Positions 39,503 to 48,332 of a stretch of DNA of 64,000 nt are shown here, piece by piece. Origin of the DNA: Azoarcus sp. CIB. Its GTDB lineage: Bacteria > Pseudomonadota > Gammaproteobacteria > Burkholderiales > Rhodocyclaceae. The stretch covers positions 4,774,001 through 4,838,000 of the forward strand of contig NZ_CP011072.1 in NCBI RefSeq assembly GCF_001190925.1, read 5' to 3'. Below the pieces are notes generated by a model that did not search any database, was not told the origin of the DNA, and saw nothing but the letters and a program-made list of their open reading frames with translations. Positions within the stretch are counted from its first letter, which is position 1. Every line of letters begins with the position of its first letter. A program made the translations under genes and the position numbers.

Positions 39503-42500
39503 TCACATGAGCGGCCGCCAGTAGATCACGCGCGCGCCCTTCGCCCCCCCGCCTCCGCCGCCCGGCCGGTTGGGAAGCAGATTGGATTTGGTCGTCGCGC
39601 CAGTGGTACGCGTCAGGACGAACTTGCCTTTCGAAGTCACGACGATCACCGGGCGGCTGGAGAGGACGTCGCCGATGAATTGCCCGCTGGCATAAACTTC
39701 GGAAGAGGTCGAACTCTTGGCGATCGCGCCTCCCGTGCCGGCGTCGATCATCATCAGCCAGCTCGAGCCCCCCTTGCCGCAGATTTCGCGCGTCGGAACG
39801 TTCACGGTGAACACGAGGACACCGGAGGCATCCAGCGCCGGATTGGTGTTCACGCGTCCGTACTGCATGGGGATATCCCAGTACCAGCCGCGACTCACGC
39901 CGGCCTGCAGCGGGTTCGTGGTCAGGGTCACGGTCGTCGCGGTCAGGCTGGCCGTGCCCTGGCACACGAAGGCGCCGTTACCGCCCCCCGTCGGACAACT
40001 GCTGCCATTGCTGCCGCGGATGTTCGGCATCGACGGGGCAAGCGCGCTCACGTCGTCGATGACGCCGTACATCGTCTGCGTCTGCGTTGCATGCGCATTC
40101 TGGCCCGTCCCCGGGATATCGGTTTCGCCGAGATACTGACCGGTGCCGACATACACGAGGAACTTGTTCGCATCGCCCGCAACCTGACCGACCGCGGGCG
40201 CACTCGTGACGGGCTGCGGGGCTCCCGCGCCATCGGTCAATTCCGCGATCTTCACGGCCGTCCAGTTGGCGAGATCGAAGCGCCAGACATTACCCTGCAG
40301 GTCACCGCCGTACAGGTAGTACGCGACATCGTCCGCCGCAGCGATGCTCAGGCGCGAAAGGTGGGTAAGCCCTGCCGGCGACGTGCTCGAGCCGACGCCG
40401 GTGGAAATCGTCTTCACGATCCGCCCGTCGGCGGGATCCAGCGCCCACACGTGGCCCTTGCCGTCGGCGTTGTTGTAGCCGGACGTGACGAGCACCAGCC
40501 AGCCGTCGTTGGGCGTGCGCACGATCAGCGGCGTGCCGAAGCTGAAGCCGCTGCCGGTCGTGGACGGAACCGTCTCCCATTTCACCATCGCCGCCGCCGC
40601 GTCCTGCGTGGCCGGGCGGGGATTGGTGACATTCAACGCGTAATAGCCGTTCCCGCCCTTGCCCAACCCGCCGACCAGGAGCGTCCCCGTGAAGCTCGCG
40701 GTGCTGACCTGCGCGAGCGCCGGCGTCGCGTCGATGAAATAGCGGTGCGCGTAGTTCGGATCGGTCAAGCGCGACAGCTCGCCGTGCAGCATCTTCGGCA
40801 CGTAGGCCCACAACTCGTCGCCGCCGTCGTTGTTCAAGTCGTCGCCGCCGCCGAACGCGTGGAGCATGCCGTCGTTGGCGGCCTGGAAGACCACCGGCCC
40901 GCTGGCGAAGCTGCCGTACACCGGCTCGGCGTTGATGATGTCGCCGAGCAGGTGCTGCCGAATCCGGAAGGGATTCGTTCCCACACCTTCATTGCTGCGA
41001 TCGCCGCGGAGGAAGTCGATCACCGGCGCAGTCAGTCCGGTCGCCGAATCGGCGAAATTGCCTGTGGTGAATGCCGCACCGCTCGACCCTTTCAGCGAGA
41101 CGATCTTGCGGCTGCTCGCGGGGCTCGCGAGTCCGTCGAGCTTCTTCTGCGCCGACCACAGCGCATCCCCGATCGGCAGGCCGGTGGAGAGGTCGAGCGA
41201 GTACGCGATGAGGTCGCCGGTCCAGTAGCCGGACTGATACACCGACTCGTAGCCGATGGTGTTCGCGGCGATGCGCTGGCTGGTCACGGCGACGGCTGCC
41301 GCGGCACTGTCCTCCTGCGAGGCGGTATTGACGGCGCTGGTGAAGGCGCGGACCAGCTCAGACTGGCTCCCTGCCTTGCCGGACAGGCCGCCTCCCTGCC
41401 GGGCGGCTTCGACCAGCAGCGAATCCTTGCGCGGATCCTTCAGCGGATCGGTGAACGCATCGCCGAACGCGATCGTATAGGTGCGGACGTTGTTGGATTT
41501 CTTCTCGCCCCGGGGATGCACGATGTCCGGGCGCAGGTCCGTCTCGTAGAGGGCCTGGGCGACGTCGTCGAGAAAATCGCTGCCGTTCGTGCCATACAGG
41601 TGCGTTTCGCCGTTTGGCGCGAGATGCCCCGCGTGCGGCGTCCCGCTGTTCGACTTCATGTCGAAACCACTTCCGCACTTGCTCGCGCCACCGCTGTCCG
41701 CGTCGTAATCGCACAGGTAGGAGTTGGATGCCGGCGCCCGGTCTTCGGACGAAAGACCGTCGGTCATCAGGAAGGCGTGGCTGCGCTGGCACCAGTAGCC
41801 GGTCTGCACCGGAGCCGTCGCGGTGCCCAGATCCAGGAGGCGATGCGGGGCGGAAGTGCCCTGGCGGAAGAATTCGCCGAGGGTTGCCGTACCGCCCGAG
41901 CGCAGGCTGAGCGAACCCGTATAGCCCAGACTGAAATACTGGCCGATGTCGGCGAGTGTCTCGGACAAGGGTGCGGCATCGACACTGGCGGCGGCGCTGA
42001 TTCCGTCGACGCTCGTATTGAACGCGGTAATGTTCAGTGCCTCCACGGCCCGGACCAGCCGTCCGCCATCGCCGCCGTTGTAGGTGACGAGGCCCGCCCT
42101 GACACCGCCTCCGGTCGATGACGCCGGGATCGCCGCAACGGCGTCCTTGAGCGCAGCCTTCGCGACGTCGATACGCGTCCTCGTGCCCGGCTTCCGATCG
42201 GCCCATTTCGCGGTTTCATATCCGGGCACGGCCGCTCCGCGGAAGTACCAGTTCAGGTAGTGGCCGGAATAGCGCCCGGGCGCATAGATCATCCCGTTCG
42301 TGTCGACGAGCAGGCGCACATTCTCATACGTCAGGGTGTCAGCGAAACAGACCTGATTCGTCTTGTTCAGGTCCGCTCCGACTTCGCACGGGGAGGCGTC
42401 AGTACAACTGGGCAGCTTGGACTGGTTGCCGACGATCAATCTCACCCGCGGCTGGTTGCCCACGATCGCAACATAAACGACATCCGTGACCGCGATCTGC

Positions 42501-42739
42501 CGTTCGATCGGGCAGGCATACGCGCCCGAAGTGGCCGAATAGGGCGACTCCGGCACGATGTTCCGCATCGAGCTCGAATTGTCGAGCACGAACATGTAGT
42601 TGGGCGGCGCGTTGTTGCCGACCACCATCGGGGAATCGGCGAGGTCCGTCTGCGCCGCCAGCGGCGGGGCGATGCAGGCGACCAGCAGGGCGACGCAATA
42701 CGACGACAGCGTGGTGATTCGTCGAATCGGCTTGTGCAT
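39503..42739 (-). CDS. pilY1: Type IV pilus tip adhesin/assembly factor PilY1
   Basis: A protein of about 1078 residues with a signal peptide (SSYCVALLVACIAPPLAAQ). The N-terminal von Willebrand-like region starts with VLDNSSSM (a DxSxS metal site). The C-terminal beta-propeller begins near FGGGDDLNNDGGDELWAYVP, which also resembles the Ca-binding loop of PilY1, and includes LLVGGLGKGGNGYYALN. I choose ATG 42739, which gives a clean signal peptide; GTG 42772, overlapping the pilX stop, is an alternative. It is last in the minor pilin operon and probably sits at the pilus tip with PilVWX. Confidence 0.92.
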   Translation of the reverse strand: MHKPIRRITTLSSYCVALLVACIAPPLAAQTDLADSPMVVGNNAPPNYMFVLDNSSSMRNIVPESPYSATSGAYACPIERQIAVTDVVYVAIVGNQPRVRLIVGNQSKLPSCTDASPCEVGADLNKTNQVCFADTLTYENVRLLVDTNGMIYAPGRYSGHYLNWYFRGAAVPGYETAKWADRKPGTRTRIDVAKAALKDAVAAIPASSTGGGVRAGLVTYNGGDGGRLVRAVEALNITAFNTSVDGISAAASVDAAPLSETLADIGQYFSLGYTGSLSLRSGGTATLGEFFRQGTSAPHRLLDLGTATAPVQTGYWCQRSHAFLMTDGLSSEDRAPASNSYLCDYDADSGGASKCGSGFDMKSNSGTPHAGHLAPNGETHLYGTNGSDFLDDVAQALYETDLRPDIVHPRGEKKSNNVRTYTIAFGDAFTDPLKDPRKDSLLVEAARQGGGLSGKAGSQSELVRAFTSAVNTASQEDSAAAAVAVTSQRIAANTIGYESVYQSGYWTGDLIAYSLDLSTGLPIGDALWSAQKKLDGLASPASSRKIVSLKGSSGAAFTTGNFADSATGLTAPVIDFLRGDRSNEGVGTNPFRIRQHLLGDIINAEPVYGSFASGPVVFQAANDGMLHAFGGGDDLNNDGGDELWAYVPKMLHGELSRLTDPNYAHRYFIDATPALAQVSTASFTGTLLVGGLGKGGNGYYALNVTNPRPATQDAAAAMVKWETVPSTTGSGFSFGTPLIVRTPNDGWLVLVTSGYNNADGKGHVWALDPADGRIVKTISTGVGSSTSPAGLTHLSRLSIAAADDVAYYLYGGDLQGNVWRFDLANWTAVKIAELTDGAGAPQPVTSAPAVGQVAGDANKFLVYVGTGQYLGETDIPGTGQNAHATQTQTMYGVIDDVSALAPSMPNIRGSNGSSCPTGGGNGAFVCQGTASLTATTVTLTTNPLQAGVSRGWYWDIPMQYGRVNTNPALDASGVLVFTVNVPTREICGKGGSSWLMMIDAGTGGAIAKSSTSSEVYASGQFIGDVLSSRPVIVVTSKGKFVLTRTTGATTKSNLLPNRPGGGGGGAKGARVIYWRPLM

Positions 42740-42768
42740 GACTCTGCTCCAGGAGCGACGGCGCTCGC

Positions 42769-43452
42769 TCACGCGCCCGGCTGGGCCTTGGCGGCGAGCA
42801 TCGCTTCGTAGAAGTTGACGCCGCCGCGCGGGCCGCGCGCGCGGATGATGACGCGGTAATAGACGTCGAGTTTGCCCGCTTCGATGGGCGGCACGGTACT
42901 GCCACTTTTTTTGGCAAAGGCGTCAGCTGCGGCGAGCGCGACCGTTTCGGGGTCGACGGTGCACTTGCTGCGGATATCTTCGCCATCGGTCAGCACCGGA
43001 TCGGACTTGCACTGGCGCTCGATGACGTACTGGATGCGGTAATTGCCGGAATCGGTCGCACAGTTCGTGGCACGGCCGTTTTCGTCGATGCAGGGCACGG
43101 CCGTCGATTCCCAGATCGCGTCGGAGGCGATCCGGCCGGCGTCCTTGAAGTTCGGCTTCCCTGCAGCATCCTTGAAGTAGAAGGCGCTGCGATAGTACGT
43201 GCGCGCGGTAAAGGCCCCCGACTGCAGTTCCTCGACCGCACGGTTGATCGCGATATCCCCGGCGTACATCGTCGCCTGACGGAACGCGAGGTTGCCGGCG
43301 ACGAGAGTGCCGGTGTCGGTCGAGCGGATCACCGAGGCGGCGGCTAGGCTCATCAGCACGAGGATGATCAGCGCGATGAGAAGGACCACGCCCGCCTCGG
43401 CGCGACGTCCGCGCGGGCTCGCGGGGAAGGCGCGTTCGCTCAGCGGTTCCAT
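42769..43452 (-). CDS. pilX: Type IV pilus minor pilin PilX
   Basis: A 227-residue protein with the PilX N-terminal pattern: a charged leader (RGRRAEAG) followed by VVLLIALIILVLMSLAAASVIRS, and then STDTGTLVAGNLAFRQATMYAGD, the conserved PilX segment. It primes pilus assembly with PilV, PilW and PilY1. It overlaps pilW by 13 bases at its start and abuts pilY1 at its end. Confidence 0.9.
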   Translation of the reverse strand: MEPLSERAFPASPRGRRAEAGVVLLIALIILVLMSLAAASVIRSTDTGTLVAGNLAFRQATMYAGDIAINRAVEELQSGAFTARTYYRSAFYFKDAAGKPNFKDAGRIASDAIWESTAVPCIDENGRATNCATDSGNYRIQYVIERQCKSDPVLTDGEDIRSKCTVDPETVALAAADAFAKKSGSTVPPIEAGKLDVYYRVIIRARGPRGGVNFYEAMLAAKAQPGA

Positions 43453-44693
43453 AGCGGATTCCTCAGGGGAACGACCGTTTCATGCACCCGGTAGCGATAG
43501 TTCTGCCACGTCTTGCCGGCCGGCACGGCAGTGCCGCCGAGATCCAGCGTGATTGCACCGTCGAATACGATGGGCGCTTGCGCGGTGACCGTTCCGGTAT
43601 CGGGCTCGCGGCTGCGTGCGACCATGGCCAGGCGCACGGCCTTCACGCGCTGAAGCTTCTTGTGGTAGTCGTCGCGCTGTGCCGTGCTGAAGGCAGTGTA
43701 CTGCGAGGCAGTCGGCGCATTCTCCCACGTGGCGATCTGGTCGCTGCCGTCGGTCGAGATGCCGTACTGGGCCTTCAGCATCACGATGTCGGCGGCCATC
43801 GCGTAGTTCTTGTAGGAGGCTGGGCACGTCGTGCGCAGCGCGACGGGATCGACCGTCTTGGGATCGTAGCGCAGCAGCGCGCCGCATGCGACGGCATACT
43901 GGATGTACTCGAACTCGGGCTTCACCCAGCCGGGCGGCATCTTGAAGACGAGCGAGCCCGCACTGTAGGACACCGGATTGGTGTAGGTCGTATTCGGATT
44001 CGTCGGATTGAAATCGTTCGCCACGTCGCCGGAGGTGCTGCCGAAGTGAACGTTGCAGCCCGTTTTGAAATTCGTGCACTGATCGCTTTGCGTCTGCCCG
44101 GAGACCTTGGTGACCTTGAAGCGGGTGCACGGCGCTTTCGTTTCATTCGGCGGCGCCTGGACCACCAGCACCGTGTCGCCGACGTGGATCTGGTCCTCGG
44201 ACGCCAGGTTCGTGTCGCTGATCTTCATGATGTCGGACGAGCTGGGCATCTCCTTGACGATCGGGAGGATCTCGCCGGAATAGAAGTCCGGCGCCCCCAC
44301 CATGATCTCGACCATGTCCGACAAAGCAGTCGATGCACCCGACTCGATCCGCACGGGATAATGGAGACTGTACAGATTGCTGTTGTTGGCGGTGACCACG
44401 CCCTTGTCGTACATGTTGTAGCCGGGGCACAGGCTCGCGAATGACCCGTTGAACAGGGCAGCCCCCGCACCGCGCAGATCGCGATCCATCAGGGCGACCG
44501 CGACCTGTGCTCCCTCCGCCGCGGTGTGCCCTGCCCCGGTGATGCGGAATTGCTTGCCTATGGTCGAGACGGACGACGTGATTGCGAGCGTGATGATCAG
44601 CCCGACGACGAGCCCGATCATGAGTTCGATCAGCGAAATCCCGCGACTGGCGCGGGGGGCGAAGGATCGGCTTACACGCGGGGAACGCTGCAT
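43440..44693 (-). CDS. pilW: Type IV pilus minor pilin PilW
   Basis: A 417-residue prepilin-like protein. The cleavage site is in RASRG/ISLIELMIGLVVGL, with the +5 glutamate retained. The start ATG 44693 lies two bases after the pilV stop codon. The large C-terminal domain contains several cysteines (SLCPGYNMYD, FKTGCNVHF, CTRFKVTK) likely paired in the periplasm. Longer than many PilW proteins but within the family's range. Confidence 0.88.
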   Translation of the reverse strand: MQRSPRVSRSFAPRASRGISLIELMIGLVVGLIITLAITSSVSTIGKQFRITGAGHTAAEGAQVAVALMDRDLRGAGAALFNGSFASLCPGYNMYDKGVVTANNSNLYSLHYPVRIESGASTALSDMVEIMVGAPDFYSGEILPIVKEMPSSSDIMKISDTNLASEDQIHVGDTVLVVQAPPNETKAPCTRFKVTKVSGQTQSDQCTNFKTGCNVHFGSTSGDVANDFNPTNPNTTYTNPVSYSAGSLVFKMPPGWVKPEFEYIQYAVACGALLRYDPKTVDPVALRTTCPASYKNYAMAADIVMLKAQYGISTDGSDQIATWENAPTASQYTAFSTAQRDDYHKKLQRVKAVRLAMVARSREPDTGTVTAQAPIVFDGAITLDLGGTAVPAGKTWQNYRYRVHETVVPLRNPLWNR

Positions 44694-44695
44694 GA

Positions 44696-45181
44696 TCACT
44701 GCCAATGGAAGCGGTTGGTGACCTGATGACGACGCGGATCGCGCGTCACGACGCTACCGTCCTTGTTCTTGTAGCGCCCCGCCCACTCGAGGGTCACCAT
44801 CAGCGAGTAAGCCGACACGCCGGCTGGCCGCTCGATGATGATGCTCGCATCGTCGAATTCCGCGCACACCTGCCGGGTCCAGGTATAGGACGGATGCGAG
44901 GTGGAAATGCCGTCCGTGCAGGCGGTTCGCGTCAGCAGGTACTTTTCCGACGGGTCCGGGGTGTCGACGGTGTCCTTCAGGGCGACCTCCGCAAACAGGC
45001 GATTCACGAGCAGGGAGGCGTTCGCGCGATCATGCGCTTCGGTGCTCAGCTGGACGGCGCGCGCCTGCATCTCGATCAGGCCGAGCGCGCCGACGGAGAA
45101 CACGAGCAGCGCGACCAGCCCCTCGATCAGGCTGAAACCGCGCTCGCTGCGCGCACCGAGCCGACTTGCGCCCTTCAGCAT
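44696..45181 (-). CDS. pilV: Type IV pilus minor pilin PilV
   Basis: A 161-residue prepilin with leader MLKGASRLGARSERG cleaved before FSLIEGLVALLVFSVGALGL; Glu at +5 is present. I start at ATG 45181, which overlaps the fimT stop as ATGCTGA, instead of the GTG at 45217. The C-terminal half has two cysteines (TRTACTDG and RQVCAEF) that probably form a disulfide. It belongs to the pilus tip priming complex. Confidence 0.88.
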   Translation of the reverse strand: MLKGASRLGARSERGFSLIEGLVALLVFSVGALGLIEMQARAVQLSTEAHDRANASLLVNRLFAEVALKDTVDTPDPSEKYLLTRTACTDGISTSHPSYTWTRQVCAEFDDASIIIERPAGVSAYSLMVTLEWAGRYKNKDGSVVTRDPRRHQVTNRFHWQ

Positions 45182-45687
45182 TTTCTCGAATCGCTCCCCG
45201 TCGCGGCCGGATCGCACATCTGCACCAGACCGCCCCCATGCACCTGGACGCGCAGGCTATTCACGCCCGGCACGCGCGTCGTGAGGTCGATGTCCTCGAT
45301 GCGCGGCGCGGCGGTGTCCACGAGGCCGGTAGGCAGGAAGACAACGTTGGTCTGCGACGCATTCGTCGCGATCGTCACCCCGGCCGCCGAAGTCCCCTTG
45401 GCCTCCTGGATCGTACTCACCGGACTCACGGTCGCGACCGACCAGTTGCCGCGGCCATCGGTCAGGGTGAAGCGCACCGGTTGGTTGCGGCGCAACGCCT
45501 CGGCGCGCGCGAGTTGCAGCCCGGAGACGAGCCCTTCTGCGGCAACCCGGACGCGAAAATTCACCAAAGTCGTCTCGAAGCTCGGCGCCGCAAGGGACGC
45601 CAGAATCGCGAGCACGCCGATGGCGACGAGCGCCTCGACGATCGTGAATCCCCCTTGCCGCCCGGCGCTTCGCCGTCGATTCAGCAC
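45175..45687 (-). CDS. fimT: Minor pilin FimT/GspH-like
   Basis: A 170-residue pseudopilin with cleavage after RRSAGRQGG before FTIVEALVAIGVLAILASLAAPSF. The GspH-like region contains QLARAEALRRNQPVRFTL, a FimT signature, and a C-terminal cysteine pair. The start GTG 45687 overlaps the upstream pilin stop as GTGCTGA, the same coupling as at pilV. FimT proteins help pili bind DNA for uptake in some species. Confidence 0.87.
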   Translation of the reverse strand: MLNRRRSAGRQGGFTIVEALVAIGVLAILASLAAPSFETTLVNFRVRVAAEGLVSGLQLARAEALRRNQPVRFTLTDGRGNWSVATVSPVSTIQEAKGTSAAGVTIATNASQTNVVFLPTGLVDTAAPRIEDIDLTTRVPGVNSLRVQVHGGGLVQMCDPAATGSDSRKC

Positions 45688-46163
45688 GAATCCCCCACGC
45701 GGAGCAGCCAGCAGTCGCGCGGGAGGGAGCTCGCGCCGGGGAAGGCCGTCGTCTGCCGCAGGTTGTCGTGGTTGATCGTGAAGGTGAAGCCCGCCATGTT
45801 GCGCGACGCCTTGCCGGTCGCCGTCGCGAGGAAGGTCTGGTTGCTGCCGCCGCCGTTGTTGCAGGTGATGTCGAAGGCATCGGCGGACGGCGCTGCAACA
45901 CCGCAGGCCGAGCCGGTGGAGCCGTAGTTGCGGTTGTCCTGATAGTACTGTTCGAGGCGCATGCGCAGCGTCGCCAGCTCGTTGATCGCCTCGGAGATGC
46001 GGCTGCGCTGGACGTACCCGGTGTAGGACGGGATGGCGATCGCCGCGAGGATCGCGACGATCGCAACGGCGATCATCAGTTCGATCAGCGTGAAGCCTGC
46101 CTGCCCGGCGCGCCGGGCGCTCACGCGATGGCCCACGCGGGCGCTGAATATGTCGTAAGTCAT
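45681..46163 (-). CDS. pilE: Type IV pilin-like protein (PilE/minor pilin)
   Basis: A 160-residue prepilin. The 22-residue leader ends in QAG before FTLIELMIAVAIVAILAAIAIPSYTGYVQRSR. The C-terminal D-region is bounded by cysteines (SACGVAA, DITCNNG, RDCWLL, GDSC). It is first in the pilE-fimT-pilV-pilW-pilX-pilY1 operon, where the PilE-named pilin usually acts as a minor subunit rather than the main fibre protein. The start is ATG 46163. Confidence 0.87.
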   Translation of the reverse strand: MTYDIFSARVGHRVSARRAGQAGFTLIELMIAVAIVAILAAIAIPSYTGYVQRSRISEAINELATLRMRLEQYYQDNRNYGSTGSACGVAAPSADAFDITCNNGGGSNQTFLATATGKASRNMAGFTFTINHDNLRQTTAFPGASSLPRDCWLLRVGDSC

Positions 46164-46401
46164 ACGCGGATGTCCAGCCAGGATAGCAGCGGAAAGACCG
46201 GGCGGCACGGACCCGGGTGAAATTCCCCGCGCATGCCCGAACGGATTCGGAACAGATGATACCGGACGGCACCAAATCCCTGAAAAGAATTGTAACAATG
46301 CGAAAGTTCGGGGAAAAGCGCGACCGGGAGGTTCAAAGGATACGCATTCGGGGTACGAAATGCATCCTTCCCGGCGCCTCGCGGAAGCATCTACCCCGCG
46401 C
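46164..46401 (-). promoter_or_regulatory. Leader and probable promoter of the minor pilin operon
   Basis: No ORF is supportable here. On the minus strand a TACAAT -10 box lies at 46294-46289, with a weak TTTTCC about 17 bases upstream, giving a leader of about 115 bases before pilE. No sigma-54 motif was found, although pilin operons are often sigma-54 dependent. Confidence 0.4.
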
Positions 46402-46436
46402 ACAAAATGCACAGAGGCCCGGCACGCCGGACCTCT
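46402..46436 (-). terminator. Terminator after tsdA
   Basis: On the minus strand AGAGG-T-CCGGC and GCCGG-G-CCTCT (46436-46413) form a stem with one opposed mismatch, followed by GTGCATTTTGTG. It lies 25 bases after the tsdA stop codon. Confidence 0.6.
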
Positions 46437-46461
46437 TCGAGACTCCTGCGGGAAAGGCGGA

Positions 46462-47547
46462 TCAGTATCCGAGCGACTGGCGCGCCTGGTTGAGGGCGTC
46501 CGTGATCGGCTGGAACGGGCCGTAGATGTGCTGGCTGCGCGAGAAGGCGGGCGGATTGGCCGGATCGATCGACCATGCGCCGGCGGCGTCCTTGCGCGGC
46601 ATGGTGTAGTCGTAGCTGGCGTCGACCGCGCGCTTGAGCGCGTTCGGCACCCCGTCGGGGCCCACGCCGGCCCAGTCCTGCGTGATGTGGCGCGGATTGA
46701 AGGGGCGCTGCTTCGACAGCAGGTAGGCGGTGACGTCCCACGCGTCCTCGGCGGCCATCAGCGTGTTGGGGTCCACAGCGTTCACCTTGTCGTGCGGCAT
46801 GTTGCTGTAGACGAATGCCGCCGCGGTCTGGAGCCGTCCCATGCCGGCCATCAGACCGTGGCTGCTTGCGCCCCACAGCGCGGGATAGCGGTAGCGCTTT
46901 TCGTCGTCGCGCCACACACCCGAACCGTCTTCCTGGTGGCAGCTGCGGCAGCGGTCGTTGTAGATGTTGGCGCCGCGCGTCGGACTGGCGGCACGCGACA
47001 GGGCTGCCGGCTTGCGGGTCTCCTGGCCGGGCACCTGCTGCCAGGTGTAGCCGGGCTGCAGGCCGGTCGACAGGAAGTCGACGTAGGCGATGAGATCCTT
47101 CATCCACTGGCTGTCGGCCGGGATCATCTCGCCCGCGAGCGAACGCTCGAAGCAGCCGTTGATGCGGATCGGCAGATCGCGTGCGACGTTCTCGCGCGCG
47201 CTGAACTTCGGGTCCGCGTACTCGATCGCGGCGACGACGAGCGGCACCGCGTACGGGCGCGTGCCTTCGTCCATGTGGCAGTTGCTGCAGGCGAGCTTGT
47301 TGCCGACATAGGGCTTGCCGTTGGCCGCGACGTTTCCGCTTTCGGCGCCGAGGTAGCGGTAGGTGGAGCGGAAGATGTCCTTGCCGCGCGCGGCCGACGT
47401 GCTCATCAGGTCGGGGTCCGGGATCTGGTAGGCGGGCGCGTAGAAGGCGTTGTAGTCGGCGGGGTCGGTCCCGCTGCCGGCGAGCGCGCCGGCGGCTGCG
47501 GCGCTGAGTGCGAGCCCGATGAGGACGCGCAGGGTGCGGTGTGACAT
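46462..47547 (-). CDS. tsdA: Di-haem thiosulfate dehydrogenase (TsdA family)
   Basis: A 361-residue periplasmic cytochrome with a signal peptide and two CxxCH sites (C87-C90-H91 and C200-C203-H204). The segment ING-C-FERS (C122) matches the TsdA region whose cysteine is the distal ligand of the active-site haem, so thiosulfate oxidation to tetrathionate, or the reverse, is the likely reaction. I start at ATG 47547, where GGAGGAAAACCGAC gives a strong ribosome site; the upstream in-frame ATG would spoil the signal peptide. It is a single-gene unit. Confidence 0.85.
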   Translation of the reverse strand: MSHRTLRVLIGLALSAAAAGALAGSGTDPADYNAFYAPAYQIPDPDLMSTSAARGKDIFRSTYRYLGAESGNVAANGKPYVGNKLACSNCHMDEGTRPYAVPLVVAAIEYADPKFSARENVARDLPIRINGCFERSLAGEMIPADSQWMKDLIAYVDFLSTGLQPGYTWQQVPGQETRKPAALSRAASPTRGANIYNDRCRSCHQEDGSGVWRDDEKRYRYPALWGASSHGLMAGMGRLQTAAAFVYSNMPHDKVNAVDPNTLMAAEDAWDVTAYLLSKQRPFNPRHITQDWAGVGPDGVPNALKRAVDASYDYTMPRKDAAGAWSIDPANPPAFSRSQHIYGPFQPITDALNQARQSLGY

Positions 47548-47941
47548 GTCGGTTTTCCTCCGGTTGTCGAACGCTGGAGCCGGGGCCCGCTGCATCGGCC
47601 GCGGCGTGGGTGCTGCCCTATGCACCGCCGCAGGCTACGCCCCCATGCCGGCGGAAAACATCCAGACGATGGAGGGGGCGACTAGACGAATGACTCGATT
47701 GACATGCGCTCCGGATTCGACTAACAAAGCCGCCCCGCGTGGCACGCGAGTGCCCTGCGGGCCTGGCGTTTCGCCCCGCACGTGCTAGCGTGAAGCATGA
47801 ACGGCCGCCCCTTTCCCCCGCGACCGCGACCTCCCCGCCGCGCCGAAAGGCACGGCGGCCTTCCTCCTCCGGGGTCCGCCCCCTTGCCGGACGCAGAAGC
47901 CGGCCCGTGCCGACGGATTCCGACTTCGACGGCAGATCGAC
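47548..47941. other. Intergenic region between tsdA and VOC gene
   Basis: About 394 bases between two divergent genes. The GC-rich open frames here look like composition artefacts (Pro/Arg-rich products). It should hold the tsdA promoter on the minus strand and the VOC gene promoter on the plus strand, but I found no convincing -35/-10 pair. Confidence 0.4.
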
Positions 47942-48310
47942 ATGAACACCCCCCAACCCGGATTGAAATGCGTGAAGGTCGTCGCGCTCGCGGTGCGCGA
48001 CGTCGCGCGCGCGAACAGGTTCTACGGCGAAACGCTGGGCCTCGCCCCGGCCAGCGAAGGCGGCCGGCAAGTCGGCTTCGAACTCGGCGGCACGGTGCTG
48101 ATGCTGAAGGACGACTGGTACGGCACGCCGACCGCGGAGCCGAACCCGCGCATCACGCTGGAATGCGCGGACGCGCGCGCCCTGGAAGCCACCCTGCGCG
48201 GACTCGACGTGAATATCTCGGATGTGGTCGAGCTCTACGACGGCAGCTACTACGTCGGCGCCTTCCTCGACAGCGAGGGCAACAAGCTGTGGTTCTGCTC
48301 GCCCGGATAG
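47942..48310 (+). CDS. VOC-superfamily (glyoxalase-like) protein
   Basis: A 122-residue protein with the two beta-alpha-beta-beta-beta modules of the vicinal oxygen chelate fold: VVALAVRDVARANRFYGETLGL at the start and YYVGAFLDSEGNKLWFCSPG at the end. Members include glyoxalases, dioxygenases and resistance proteins. The C-terminal metal glutamate position is replaced by the region NKLWF, so metal binding cannot be assumed. Its role is unknown. Confidence 0.8.
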   Translation: MNTPQPGLKCVKVVALAVRDVARANRFYGETLGLAPASEGGRQVGFELGGTVLMLKDDWYGTPTAEPNPRITLECADARALEATLRGLDVNISDVVELYDGSYYVGAFLDSEGNKLWFCSPG

Positions 48311-48332
48311 GATCCCGGCCCCCGCCGCGCCC

